Source of the DNA: Formosa agariphila KMM 3901
GTDB lineage: Bacteria; Bacteroidota; Bacteroidia; Flavobacteriales; Flavobacteriaceae
Direction: 5' to 3'
NCBI RefSeq assembly: GCF_000723205.1
Contig: NZ_HG315671.1
Coordinates: 774,851-838,850, forward strand
DNA length: 64,000 nucleotides
The notes beneath the pieces are model-generated. The model worked only from the letters and a program-made list of their open reading frames with translations, was not told the DNA's origin and did not search any database. This document shows, piece by piece, positions 35,463 through 44,827 of the stretch. Both the position numbers and the translations under genes were made by a program. How positions within the stretch are numbered: position 1 is the stretch's first letter; each line of letters starts with the position of its first letter.

Positions 35463-36254
35463 GTGCCTGTCTATAAAGATCAATTAAAACGCACAATTTC
35501 CTTAGATGCTGTGCCTAAACGGATTGTATCTTTAGTGCCAAGTCAGACAGAATTACTATGCGATTTAGGATTAGAACATTCAATTGTAGGGGTGACCAAA
35601 TTTTGTGTGAATCCCACACATTTACTAGCTTCAAAAACAAGTGTTGGTGGTACAAAACAAGTCAACTACGATAAAATTAGAGCTTTAAATCCTGATATTA
35701 TTCTATGTAATAAGGAGGAAAATGCGAAAGACATGATTACTGAATTGGAGCACATAGCGCCTGTTCATATATCAGATATTTATACGCTAAACGATAGCTT
35801 AGAATTAATTAATATGTATGCCGAACTTTTTAACACGTCAATACAAGCCAATAGTATAATACAAGGCATAAAAAAAAGTAAGGCCGAATTTGAAGATTTT
35901 ATAGCCATAAAACCTTTAAAAACTGTTGCTTACTTTATATGGAAATCACCGTGGATGGTTGCTGCTAATCATACATTTATCAATCATTTATTAATAGAAA
36001 ATAAATTAGATAACATATTTTCAACACGAGACCGTTATCCAGAGATTGATTTAGATACCATGAAAACTTCACCAGATTTGGTGTTTTTGTCGAGTGAGCC
36101 TTATCCGTTTAAAGAAAACCATATTAACGAAGTAAAAACGTATTTTCCAAATTCCAAAGTTGTTTTAGTAGATGGAGAAATGTTCTCTTGGTATGGGTCT
36201 CGATTACAAAAGGCGTACGTCTATTTTAAAACGCTCAGCGAAATGTACCGTTAG
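35463..36254 (+). CDS. BtuF-like helical-backbone metal/cobalamin-binding protein
   Basis: The 263-residue protein (GTG start) has the two-lobed fold of ABC-transporter binding proteins: RIVSLVPSQTELLCDLGL (about 20-37), VGGTKQVNYDKIRALNPDII (about 60-79) and a rigid helix linker. This is close to BtuF and related cobalamin or siderophore binders. It lacks a signal peptide, which is odd because such proteins normally act outside the inner membrane. It may have become a cytosolic protein, or its real start may be missed. No permease or ATPase gene is adjacent. Its stop overlaps the end of the convergent next gene. Confidence 0.72.
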   Translation: MPVYKDQLKRTISLDAVPKRIVSLVPSQTELLCDLGLEHSIVGVTKFCVNPTHLLASKTSVGGTKQVNYDKIRALNPDIILCNKEENAKDMITELEHIAPVHISDIYTLNDSLELINMYAELFNTSIQANSIIQGIKKSKAEFEDFIAIKPLKTVAYFIWKSPWMVAANHTFINHLLIENKLDNIFSTRDRYPEIDLDTMKTSPDLVFLSSEPYPFKENHINEVKTYFPNSKVVLVDGEMFSWYGSRLQKAYVYFKTLSEMYR

Positions 36255-36454
36255 TTATTAGCTTTAACACGAATTAATTCTTGTTCTAACTTCGAAGCTT
36301 CAAAATATAAATAGTCACTTAAACTACCATCGGTTTGCATCACATTGTAGGCTTCTTCAACAAAAGATTTATAAAGATTTTGTAATTCTTCAACCTTTAA
36401 TATCTTTTTTAAGTTTGGTTTTACTTGTCCTACTTTACTGAATTGATTTTTCAT
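36251..36454 (-). CDS. small Lacal_2735-like protein, copy 1
   Basis: The 67-residue soluble helical protein has the pattern LxxLYKSFVEEAYNVMQTDGSLSD followed by EASKLEQELIRV (given here in pieces). The same pattern appears in the neighbouring gene, so they are paralogues. Such small proteins occur in Flavobacteriaceae next to one another; the function is unknown. The 3' end overlaps the convergent gene by 4 bp. Confidence 0.62.
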   Translation of the reverse strand: MKNQFSKVGQVKPNLKKILKVEELQNLYKSFVEEAYNVMQTDGSLSDYLYFEASKLEQELIRVKANN

Positions 36455-36533
36455 AATATTATAATTGTTTATAACATTAATGTAAAAACCGTGCCAAAGA
36501 ATATGGTGTTTTAGTTAATAAAATGATAATATT

Positions 36534-36737
36534 CTATTGCATTGGTAATTGATTGGCATCACCACGATACAAATAATTAAGTCGATTAATTTTGTTTAGA
36601 AGTTTAATCGCTTGATATTCTGAAATATCACTGATTGCAGCATCTGTTTGGCGAAAATTGTACGCCCTCTCCATTAGTTGTTTATAACGTTTGTTGAGCT
36701 TTTTCTGGTTTTTTTTAAGGAGGATACTTCTGTTCAT
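36534..36737 (-). CDS. small Lacal_2735-like protein, copy 2
   Basis: The 67-residue protein is rich in Lys and Asn with a helical core, YKQLMERAYNFRQTDAAISD then AIKLLNKINRL. Shared residues with copy 1 are YK, EEAYN/ERAYN, QTD, SD and the A-KL ending. It is transcribed before copy 1 with a gap of 79 bp. The assignment to the Lacal_2735 group rests on general resemblance. Confidence 0.6.
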   Translation of the reverse strand: MNRSILLKKNQKKLNKRYKQLMERAYNFRQTDAAISDISEYQAIKLLNKINRLNYLYRGDANQLPMQ

Positions 36738-36816
36738 CTTATTGGTACTTAGTGTTTTAAATATACATTAAAAAAAATGAAACGCTTATACTCTAAATCA
36801 TAAAATTTTATAAAAA

Positions 36817-36848
36817 AAAAGTATCACTAATTTCTTAGTGATACTTTT
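36817..36848 (-). terminator. terminator of the DUF4197 gene
   Basis: A 14-bp perfect stem (AAAAGTATCACTAA and its complement) with a TTTC loop is flanked by an A run that forms the T run on the minus strand. It lies about 48 bp after the DUF4197 stop. Confidence 0.88.
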
Positions 36849-36895
36849 ATGCTTTGCACACACAAGATATATTTAAATCTTTAATGCGTTTGGGG

Positions 36896-37645
36896 TTAAT
36901 CTTGTAATTTAAATACAGATTGTAATAGTTCTGTAGATCGTGCTGCTGTAGAGCCTCTAATTTCTTTTTCTTCTACTGCTATCATTGTATAAACACCATC
37001 TAAGGCTTCGGTAGTTACATAATCTGTTAAATCAGGATTTACCTTAGATACAAATGGCATACTATTGTATTTAGAAATTAAACTGCTCCAAATTTTATCG
37101 GCGCCCACTTTACTAAACGATTCGTTTATTACAGGGTGAAATTTCTCGTAAAGCGAAGTTTGAGTTTTAGACGTAAGATAAGTTGTTGCCGCATCGTCAT
37201 TACCTAATAGAATGCTTTTGGCATCGTTAAAAGTAATGTCTTTAACAGCATCAACAAAAATAGGTGTGGCTTCTTTTACAGCATCTTCTGCGGCGCGGTT
37301 TAAAACTTTAATGCCTTCATCGGCTAAATCTCCTAGCCCCATTTTACGCAAGCCCGCATCAACTTTCTGTAATTCGTCGGGTAACATAATTTTAACTAAG
37401 TCATTTTTATAGAATCCGTCGGTTTGGGTTAATTTATTTACTTGATCTTCAATACCTAAATTTAAAGCCTCTCTCAGTCCTGCGGCAATATCGGTATTAG
37501 ATAGGTTTATTAACGAAGTGGATTCTGATGAGGAGGATTCTGAAGATGATGTTGCTTTTTTAAAGGAGTTGACTAAATCACCCAAAGATTGAGCGGAAGT
37601 GTTTAGTGCAGATAGCAGTAAACATGTGAAAATAATTCTTTTCAA
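36896..37645 (-). CDS. exported DUF4197 protein
   Basis: The 249-residue protein has a signal peptide (MKRIIFTCLLLSALNTSAQ), a Ser-rich linker (35-45) and then the DUF4197 domain (about 48-245), with GLREALNLGIEDQV near its start, MGLGDLADE and DITFNDAKSILLGNDDAATTY in the centre. The protein is helical and predicted periplasmic. No biochemical role is known for this family. Confidence 0.84.
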   Translation of the reverse strand: MKRIIFTCLLLSALNTSAQSLGDLVNSFKKATSSSESSSSESTSLINLSNTDIAAGLREALNLGIEDQVNKLTQTDGFYKNDLVKIMLPDELQKVDAGLRKMGLGDLADEGIKVLNRAAEDAVKEATPIFVDAVKDITFNDAKSILLGNDDAATTYLTSKTQTSLYEKFHPVINESFSKVGADKIWSSLISKYNSMPFVSKVNPDLTDYVTTEALDGVYTMIAVEEKEIRGSTAARSTELLQSVFKLQD

Positions 37646-37828
37646 AAGGTTTGTTTTTAAGATTTGAGGTGCAAAAATATGTGTATAATTTTATAAAAAT
37701 GCATAAATTTATACCAATTCGATGTTAAAAAATGAGGACTTCTTACAGATATGCGTAATTTAAATGACTAAGTAAGTAGATTTAGTGCAAGTGTTGAAAC
37801 TATTCAGTTTTATAAAATAGAAACGAAA

Positions 37829-38401
37829 ATGATACAGTTAAAATTGGTTAGTTTTTCAAGTAAAGGATATAAAAAAGAGCTTATAGTCTCGTACGAACAA
37901 GTTATACTGCTAAGAACCTATTTAGTAAATATGATTAAGTGCGATGTACTGGTTATAAACACTAATATTGGTTTAGATGTATATTATAACAGTATAGAAA
38001 ATAATAAAGCCCATATAGAAAATGCATTTATTATTCTTTTAGCCAAGGGCGGAAAAATAATCACCGATTATTATACATCAGATATAAATTCTATAGATGA
38101 AGTCCGTGCTAAAAGTCACCAGTATTTTAAACGCTTAATAAATCATCCGCTTTTATTTAAAAGCTATGCTAAGAGCATGTGTTATCAGATAAATTTAAAT
38201 TATGCCGAAAATTCAAAATTAATTGAGTCACTATTCTCAATTTGGCAAGATGAATTATTACGATTAAACGACACCGATGTTCAAGTTTATATTCTAAGAA
38301 CATTTTTGTCCAATTTACAACTCACCTATATACAACAATCCTGTAAACCTGAATTACAGGATTTATTAAGAGCAGCTTTAGATCAGAAACATTGTAATTA
38401 A
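37829..38401 (+). CDS. hypothetical protein
   Basis: The 190-residue protein is predicted soluble, alpha-helical and without signal peptide or membrane segment. Notable stretches are GLDVYYNSIENNKAHIEN, LLAKGGKIITDYYT and a C-terminal helical half rich in Leu and Tyr. I did not recognise a family. It is convergent with purU and the two stop codons overlap by 4 bp. Confidence 0.55.
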   Translation: MIQLKLVSFSSKGYKKELIVSYEQVILLRTYLVNMIKCDVLVINTNIGLDVYYNSIENNKAHIENAFIILLAKGGKIITDYYTSDINSIDEVRAKSHQYFKRLINHPLLFKSYAKSMCYQINLNYAENSKLIESLFSIWQDELLRLNDTDVQVYILRTFLSNLQLTYIQQSCKPELQDLLRAALDQKHCN

Positions 38402-39252
38402 TAAAAAATAAGTGTCTTATTATTAAACACCATAACCTTTCGGTTGATATGATGTTTAATTGCTGTCGCTAAAACTATTTTTTCTAAATCACGTCCTTTT
38501 GCAATTAAATCTTCTATCGCATGGTTATGCGTAACTCGCGTTACGTCTTGCTCTATAATTGGACCTGCATCTAAATCTTCGGTAACATAATGACTCGTTG
38601 CACCAATAATTTTCACACCGCGTTTATATGCCGAATGATATGGTTTTGCGCCAACAAAAGCAGGTAAAAACGAATGGTGAATATTAATAATTTTATTTGG
38701 GTATTCGTTTATCAATTTAGGAGAGATTATCTGCATATAACGTGCAAGCACTATAAAATTAATCTGGTGCTTTTTTAATAACTCTAATTGTCTAGCTTCA
38801 GCTTCAGGTTTTGTGTCTTTAGTAACAGGAACGTGGTAAAACGGAATATCAAAACTATCGGCAATAGGTTTTAAATCTAGATGATTACTTAAAATAAAAG
38901 GAATTTCAGCATTTAATTCACCCGACTTATAACGCCCTAAAATATCGTATAAACAGTGGTCGTACTTAGATACAAATAGGGCCATTTTAGGTTGCACTTC
39001 AGACGTGTAAATGCGCCACTTCATTACAAACTGTTTAGCCAATCCGTTTTTAAACGTATCTTTTAAATCTTCTAAATCTAGGATGTTGTTATCGAACTCA
39101 CATTCTAGACGCATAAAAAAGATATTTTGTTCACGGTCTACGTGTTGATCAATATATACGATGTTCCCTCCTTGCTGAGCGATAAAATTAGATACAGCTG
39201 CAATAATCCCAGATTGGTCGTTGCAGTGCATTAAAAGCGTGATCTTATTCAT
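38398..39252 (-). CDS. purU: formyltetrahydrofolate deformylase
   Basis: The enzyme hydrolyses 10-formyl-tetrahydrofolate to formate and tetrahydrofolate, supplying formate for purine synthesis and balancing one-carbon units. Residues 1-85 form an ACT domain (HCNDQSGIIAAVSNFIAQQGG). Residues 88-280 are the formyltransferase fold with NIHHSFLPAFVGAKPYHSAY (catalytic Asn-His) and GATSHYVTEDLDAGPII with the catalytic Asp. The length of 284 residues is normal. Confidence 0.94.
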   Translation of the reverse strand: MNKITLLMHCNDQSGIIAAVSNFIAQQGGNIVYIDQHVDREQNIFFMRLECEFDNNILDLEDLKDTFKNGLAKQFVMKWRIYTSEVQPKMALFVSKYDHCLYDILGRYKSGELNAEIPFILSNHLDLKPIADSFDIPFYHVPVTKDTKPEAEARQLELLKKHQINFIVLARYMQIISPKLINEYPNKIINIHHSFLPAFVGAKPYHSAYKRGVKIIGATSHYVTEDLDAGPIIEQDVTRVTHNHAIEDLIAKGRDLEKIVLATAIKHHINRKVMVFNNKTLIFY

Positions 39253-39397
39253 TAAATTTGGTTCTAAAAGTCTGTAAAAATACTCAGAATAAAATATCTA
39301 CACACGAATTGAAAACATTTTAGATAAATTAACTTAAATCTTAGTTTTTTTTGAATATTCCGTAAATTGCCGCTCAATTAAATAGTTTTTATTGAAA

Positions 39398-42300
39398 ATG
39401 AAACAAATAGAACCTTACAAGCCAACATATAAAGTACGAATAGTAACCGCAGCGTCCCTTTTTGATGGGCACGATGCATCTATAAACATCATGCGTCGCA
39501 TCATCCAGTCTACTGGAGTAGAAGTTATTCATCTCGGGCACGACCGTAGTGTAGATGAAGTGGTGAATACAGCCATTCAAGAAGATGCGAATGCCATTTG
39601 CTTAACCTCATATCAAGGCGGACATAACGAATATTTTAAATACATGTTCGACCTTTTGAAGGAAAGAGGAGCGGGACATATTAAAATCTTCGGTGGCGGA
39701 GGTGGTGTAATTTTACCTTCAGAGATTAAAGAACTTATGGATTATGGTATTACCAGAATCTATTCGCCAGACGACGGACGGGAACTAGGTTTACAAGGGA
39801 TGATTAACGATTTGGTTAAGCAGTCAGATTTTAAAAGTCCATCTTTAATCCTTCCTAAAGGGAAAGAAATATCAGAATCTTTAAAAGATAAAGATGTAAC
39901 AACCATTGCGAGGTTAATTTCTTTTGCTGAAAATGCTCATGACTTGTTCGAAGCAAGCTTTTCTCCTTTGGAGAACACAGGAAAAGAGGTTCCTGTGCTG
40001 GGAATTACAGGAACAGGAGGTGCTGGTAAATCGTCTTTAGTCGATGAGTTGGTACGTCGTTTTCTTATAGATTTCCCAGAGAAAACCATCGGATTAATTT
40101 CTGTAGATCCTTCAAAACGAAAAACTGGAGGAGCACTTTTAGGCGATAGAATCCGAATGAATGCCATAAACAATTCTCGTGTGTATATGCGTAGTTTGGC
40201 TACACGTCAGTCTAACTTAGCACTGTCTAAACATGTAAATGAAGCGGTTGAAGTTTTAAAAGCCGCCGAATACGATTTAATCATTTTAGAAACCTCTGGG
40301 ATTGGACAATCCGATACAGAAATTATAGAACACAGCGACTTGTCGTTATACGTGATGACTCCTGAATTTGGAGCGGCGACACAGTTAGAAAAAATCGATA
40401 TGTTAGATTTTGCCGATTTAGTGGCGATTAATAAATTCGATAAACGTGGGGCTTTAGATGCCATTCGCGATGTAAAAAAACAATATATGCGTAACCATAA
40501 TATGTGGCACGCAGATCCAGATACCATGCCGGTATTCGGAACAATAGCTTCCCAATTTAACGATCCAGGGATGAACACGCTGTACAAAGCTGTGATGGAT
40601 GGATTGGTGGAAAAATTAGATGCCGATTTAAAAACTAGTATCTCGATTTCGAAAGAAATGAGTGAGAAGATTTATGTCATTCCGCCTTCAAGAACACGTT
40701 ACCTATCTGAAATTGCTGAAAATAATCGGGGGTACGATAAAACAGCCGAAAATCAGGTTGTAGTGGCTCAGAAATTATACGGGATTTATAAAACAATCTG
40801 TTCTGTAGGAGATGTCACTTTGAGCGCAGTCGAAAAGTCTTTCATTGGAAAACTAGGGCTTGATCAAGATGAAATCCTGAAGGAAGTTCACGAAGATAAA
40901 ACAGATTTCATTAAAATGCTTATTGCTGAATTCGATCGCGTAAAATTAAATTTAGATCCGTATAACTGGGAAATTATTACCGGTTGGGATGCTAAAGTCA
41001 ATACATACAAAAATCCGATTTATGCCTTTAAAGTCAGAGATAAGGAAATAAAAATAGAGACACATACCGAGTCACTTTCACATTTACAAATCCCAAAAGT
41101 CGCTTTGCCAAAGTATCAAGCTTGGGGCGATATTTTACGTTGGTGTTTACAAGAAAATGTGCCTGGAGAATTCCCGTATACTTCAGGTCTGTATCCGTTT
41201 AAACGTACCGGTGAAGACCCTGCACGTATGTTTGCAGGAGAGGGCGGACCAGAACGTACCAACCGTCGTTTTCATTATGTAAGTGCTGGGTTACCTGCAA
41301 AACGCTTATCTACAGCATTCGATAGTGTGACGCTATATGGTAACGATCCCGATTTACGTCCAGATATTTATGGAAAAATTGGTAATGCCGGAGTCAGTAT
41401 TTGTTGTTTAGACGATGCTAAAAAACTATATTCTGGTTTTAATTTAGCCGATGTCATGACGTCTGTAAGTATGACGATTAATGGTCCTGCGCCCATGTTA
41501 CTTGGCTTTTTTATGAATGCGGCCATCGATCAGCAATGTGAGTTATATATTAAGGAGCATGATTTAGTTGAAGATATTGAAGCTAAAATAGATGCCATTT
41601 ATAAAGCTAAAGGCGTAGAACGTCCAACATATAATGGAGCACTTCCTGAAGGAAATAACGGATTAGGTTTAATGCTTTTAGGAGTAACCGGAGACGAAGT
41701 ATTATCTGCCGATGTGTATTTAGATATTAAAACCAAAACAATTGCTCAAGTTCGTGGTACGGTGCAAGCCGATATTTTAAAAGAAGACCAAGCGCAAAAC
41801 ACCTGTATCTTTTCTACAGAATTTGCATTGCGTTTAATGGGAGATGTACAAGAGTATTTTATCGATAATAATGTACGTAACTTTTATTCGGTGTCTATTT
41901 CTGGCTATCATATTGCCGAAGCAGGCGCCAACCCCATCACGCAATTGGCATTAACATTGTCTAACGGATTTACGTATGTCGAGTACTATTTAAGTCGTGG
42001 GATGGATATTAATAAATTCGGACCAAACTTATCGTTCTTTTTCTCTAATGGTATCGACCCAGAATATTCGGTAATCGGACGTGTAGCGCGTAAAATTTGG
42101 GCTAAAGCGATGAAATTAAAATACGGCGCCAACTCAAGAGCTCAAATGCTGAAATATCATATTCAGACCTCTGGACGTAGTTTACATGCTCAGGAAATCG
42201 ATTTTAACGACATTCGTACCAGTCTTCAAGCATTGTATGCGATTTACGATAATTGTAATTCTTTACACACCAATGCTTACGATGAAGCGATTACCACACC

Positions 42301-42847
42301 AACCGAAGAATCGGTGCGTCGTGCTATGGCCATTCAGTTAATTATAAACAAAGAATTAGGATTAGCTAAAAATGAAAATCCAATTCAGGGGTCTTTCATT
42401 ATTGAAGAGCTAACCGATTTAGTCGAAGAAGCTGTGCTGTTAGAATTCGACAGAATTACCGAACGTGGTGGCGTTTTAGGTGCTATGGAAACCATGTATC
42501 AGCGTAGTAAAATACAAGAAGAAAGTTTGTATTACGAAACCTTGAAACACAATGGCGATTTCCCTATTATTGGTGTAAATACCTTCTTAAGTTCTAAAGG
42601 ATCGCCAACAGTGATTCCAAAAGAAGTGATTCGTGCGACGGAAGAAGAGAAACAATTTCAGATTAAAACATTAGAAAATCTTCATAAAGGAAATGATACT
42701 GCGGAATTGTTGAAGGACCTGCAGCATAAAGCTATTCATAACGAAAATATTTTTGAAGCCTTAATGGATGTGTGTAAAGTATGTTCTTTAGGAGAAATTA
42801 CAGAAGCATTATTCGAAGTGGGCGGACAATACCGAAGAAACATGTAA
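39398..42847 (+). CDS. icmF: fused acyl-CoA mutase (IcmF-type): B12 domain, GTPase chaperone and mutase
   Basis: The 1149-residue protein joins three parts. Residues 1-140 are a B12-binding domain with DGHDAS (23-28, His25 as cobalt ligand) and GGGGGV. Residues 190-410 are a MeaB-like GTPase with the P-loop GTGGAGKSS (205-213) and NKFD. Residues 560-1120 are the TIM-barrel acyl-CoA mutase ([21 protein letters not shown]). This order is that of isobutyryl-CoA mutase fused, IcmF, which interconverts isobutyryl-CoA and n-butyryl-CoA and may use isovaleryl-CoA. A TTG two codons upstream is possible, but the ATG is preferred. Confidence 0.92.
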   Translation: MKQIEPYKPTYKVRIVTAASLFDGHDASINIMRRIIQSTGVEVIHLGHDRSVDEVVNTAIQEDANAICLTSYQGGHNEYFKYMFDLLKERGAGHIKIFGGGGGVILPSEIKELMDYGITRIYSPDDGRELGLQGMINDLVKQSDFKSPSLILPKGKEISESLKDKDVTTIARLISFAENAHDLFEASFSPLENTGKEVPVLGITGTGGAGKSSLVDELVRRFLIDFPEKTIGLISVDPSKRKTGGALLGDRIRMNAINNSRVYMRSLATRQSNLALSKHVNEAVEVLKAAEYDLIILETSGIGQSDTEIIEHSDLSLYVMTPEFGAATQLEKIDMLDFADLVAINKFDKRGALDAIRDVKKQYMRNHNMWHADPDTMPVFGTIASQFNDPGMNTLYKAVMDGLVEKLDADLKTSISISKEMSEKIYVIPPSRTRYLSEIAENNRGYDKTAENQVVVAQKLYGIYKTICSVGDVTLSAVEKSFIGKLGLDQDEILKEVHEDKTDFIKMLIAEFDRVKLNLDPYNWEIITGWDAKVNTYKNPIYAFKVRDKEIKIETHTESLSHLQIPKVALPKYQAWGDILRWCLQENVPGEFPYTSGLYPFKRTGEDPARMFAGEGGPERTNRRFHYVSAGLPAKRLSTAFDSVTLYGNDPDLRPDIYGKIGNAGVSICCLDDAKKLYSGFNLADVMTSVSMTINGPAPMLLGFFMNAAIDQQCELYIKEHDLVEDIEAKIDAIYKAKGVERPTYNGALPEGNNGLGLMLLGVTGDEVLSADVYLDIKTKTIAQVRGTVQADILKEDQAQNTCIFSTEFALRLMGDVQEYFIDNNVRNFYSVSISGYHIAEAGANPITQLALTLSNGFTYVEYYLSRGMDINKFGPNLSFFFSNGIDPEYSVIGRVARKIWAKAMKLKYGANSRAQMLKYHIQTSGRSLHAQEIDFNDIRTSLQALYAIYDNCNSLHTNAYDEAITTPTEESVRRAMAIQLIINKELGLAKNENPIQGSFIIEELTDLVEEAVLLEFDRITERGGVLGAMETMYQRSKIQEESLYYETLKHNGDFPIIGVNTFLSSKGSPTVIPKEVIRATEEEKQFQIKTLENLHKGNDTAELLKDLQHKAIHNENIFEALMDVCKVCSLGEITEALFEVGGQYRRNM

Positions 42848-42871
42848 TAGTAAAGTATAATTAATCCTGTG

Positions 42872-42906
42872 AAAAACCTCAAATCTATCCGATTTGAGGT
42901 TTTTTG
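42872..42906 (+). terminator. intrinsic terminator of icmF
   Basis: A 14-bp perfect stem (AAAAACCTCAAATC and its complement) with a TATCC loop runs into T residues, 24 bp after the stop codon. Confidence 0.92.
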
Positions 42907-43246
42907 TGTTTTAAAAGGTTTAAAAACGCGATTTATTAAATAGAATCATGAGGCTTTAAGTGAATTCCATAGTCCACTATTAAAAAAGTATTTATACAAC
43001 AGTTAATTGGATTATTATAAGCGTGTTAAAAAGTACAGAAATTCTATGGGGCATTACACTTTAAAAAGCGTGATTAATTTTCAATTAATATTAGCGTGTG
43101 TTTTCCGTTAATCCGGTAATGTTGTGTTAATGCAGGTAACATTTAGATAGCGATATATTAACCAAACTACCTTACTTAGGTAACAAGATTCCACGGTGCT
43201 AATAATAGATTTGTTCACAACTAAAAATCAACTTAAACTTTAAATT
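42907..43246. other. non-coding stretch upstream of the PhoX-like gene
   Basis: About 340 bp without an open frame of note. I see no clear promoter box of the TAnnTTTG type, although GGTAACATTTAG (43135-43146) is a possible regulatory segment. Confidence 0.4.
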
Positions 43247-44794
43247 ATGAACAAAATTATTAGAATTTTTCTTTTATCATTTGTACTAACAGCAACCAGC
43301 ACATTAGTAGTAAGCTGTGATGTTGAAGATGGAAAAGATGGTGTTAATGGCGTAGATGGAGCAGACGGTGTAGACGGAGAAGATGGTGAAGACGGAGAAG
43401 ATTTAACGCTTGAAGACTTAATTCCTTTAACCGAATCAAAAACGCCAAACTTATTAAAAGTAGAAAGTGCATTCTCATCAATTAACATTACAACTATTTT
43501 ATCTTCTGAAGATAGATTAGAAAGCACTCCAGATTTCGTATACGGTTCTCTTGCAGATGGTGCTGGATTATTAGCAGAAAATGATGGTAGCTTTACATTA
43601 ATAAACAATATTGAAGGCGATTATTCTATTGCACGCATAAAATTAAACTCCGATTTACAACCTATACATGGTGATTATATTGTGAATGCGTTCGCAACGG
43701 CATTTACTGCACAATGTTCAGGAACTTTAATTACTCAAGAAGAGCATGGTTTCGGACCATTATATCTTTCAGGAGGAGAATGGGGAGGTTCATCTAAAGG
43801 TGTATTTGCTACAAATCCTTACAAATCTGCCGATGATGCAGATACTGCAATTATGTTACCTAAGTTAGGACAATGGTCTACAGAAAATGCTGTGCCAATA
43901 GGTAAAGATGCGTATCCAAGTAAAACAGTTGTTTTTATTGGCGATGACCATTCAGACAATTCAGTACCTTCTGGTCAATTAGGAATGTATGTAGGAAGCC
44001 GTGGAAATTTCGATAATGGTAAATTATACGGATTAAAAGTAACAAGTGCAGGTATCGATTTTGAAGCGCAAATGGCTGAAGGAACAGAATACGAAGCAGA
44101 ATTTGTTGAATTAGAAGAAACTCAAATCGATTTATTAGATGCTGAAGCTAAAGCTAAAGGTGTTATGGGATTCTCTAGATTAGAAGATATCGACTGGAGA
44201 AGAGGTTCTGCTGCTAACCAAAGAGAAATCTACTTTTGTGTAACAGGACGTTACAGTGCAGATTTAGTAGGTAAAGGAAGTTTACTAGGTCGTGTGTATA
44301 AAGTAGTCTTAAATGAAGAAGACCCAACAGGCCCTGCTAAAATCACTTGTGTTTTAGATGGAGATATTGTAGGTGGTAAAGCAGATGGTTTCCACTCGCC
44401 AGATAACATTTTAGTTACAGAAAACTATGCATACATTCAAGAAGACCCGAACGGTTATGCATCTTTAAATTCAGCAATTTCTGGTTTTGCAAAATTATAT
44501 CAGTATAACCTGTCAACAGGAGAAATTAAAACTGTTTTAGAATGCGACCAAGACTATGCAGAATCTATAGGTTACGGTACAGCATCTTCAATGTGGGAAA
44601 TTACAGGAATGATTGATGTTACAGATGTTGTAAATAATGGTGAAAACACTTTTATGGTAATGACTCAAAACCATGGTTGGAATGCTCCAGATGGAACATT
44701 TTTTACAGACCCAAAAGCAAATTCAGTTTTAGAAGGAGCGACTGCTACTAACGAAGGTTCTGTTTTATTCAAAATAACTGGATTAGAAAGATAA
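43247..44794 (+). CDS. PhoX/DUF839-like lipoprotein with collagen-like linker
   Basis: The 515-residue protein has a lipobox (VVSC, Cys24) and then eight consecutive Gly-x-Asp/Asn triplets (residues 29-52, GKDGVNGVDGADGVDG and on), a collagen-like linker. The rest resembles PhoX-type calcium-dependent phosphatases (DUF839): EEHGFGP (near residue 164), FSRLEDIDWR, and DGFHSPDNILVTENYAYIQED toward the C-terminus. Phosphatase activity is inferred. It is 33 bp upstream of a di-haem peroxidase gene and the two are probably one operon. Confidence 0.78.
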   Translation: MNKIIRIFLLSFVLTATSTLVVSCDVEDGKDGVNGVDGADGVDGEDGEDGEDLTLEDLIPLTESKTPNLLKVESAFSSINITTILSSEDRLESTPDFVYGSLADGAGLLAENDGSFTLINNIEGDYSIARIKLNSDLQPIHGDYIVNAFATAFTAQCSGTLITQEEHGFGPLYLSGGEWGGSSKGVFATNPYKSADDADTAIMLPKLGQWSTENAVPIGKDAYPSKTVVFIGDDHSDNSVPSGQLGMYVGSRGNFDNGKLYGLKVTSAGIDFEAQMAEGTEYEAEFVELEETQIDLLDAEAKAKGVMGFSRLEDIDWRRGSAANQREIYFCVTGRYSADLVGKGSLLGRVYKVVLNEEDPTGPAKITCVLDGDIVGGKADGFHSPDNILVTENYAYIQEDPNGYASLNSAISGFAKLYQYNLSTGEIKTVLECDQDYAESIGYGTASSMWEITGMIDVTDVVNNGENTFMVMTQNHGWNAPDGTFFTDPKANSVLEGATATNEGSVLFKITGLER

Positions 44795-44827
44795 GATAAA
44801 AATAAATTCATGAATAACATATTATTT

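Noticed and set aside
43247..43608. Minus-strand frame rich in Ser and Pro opposite the PhoX-like gene
   Set aside because: It is the antisense of the Gly-Asp repeat; the composition is explained by that repeat.
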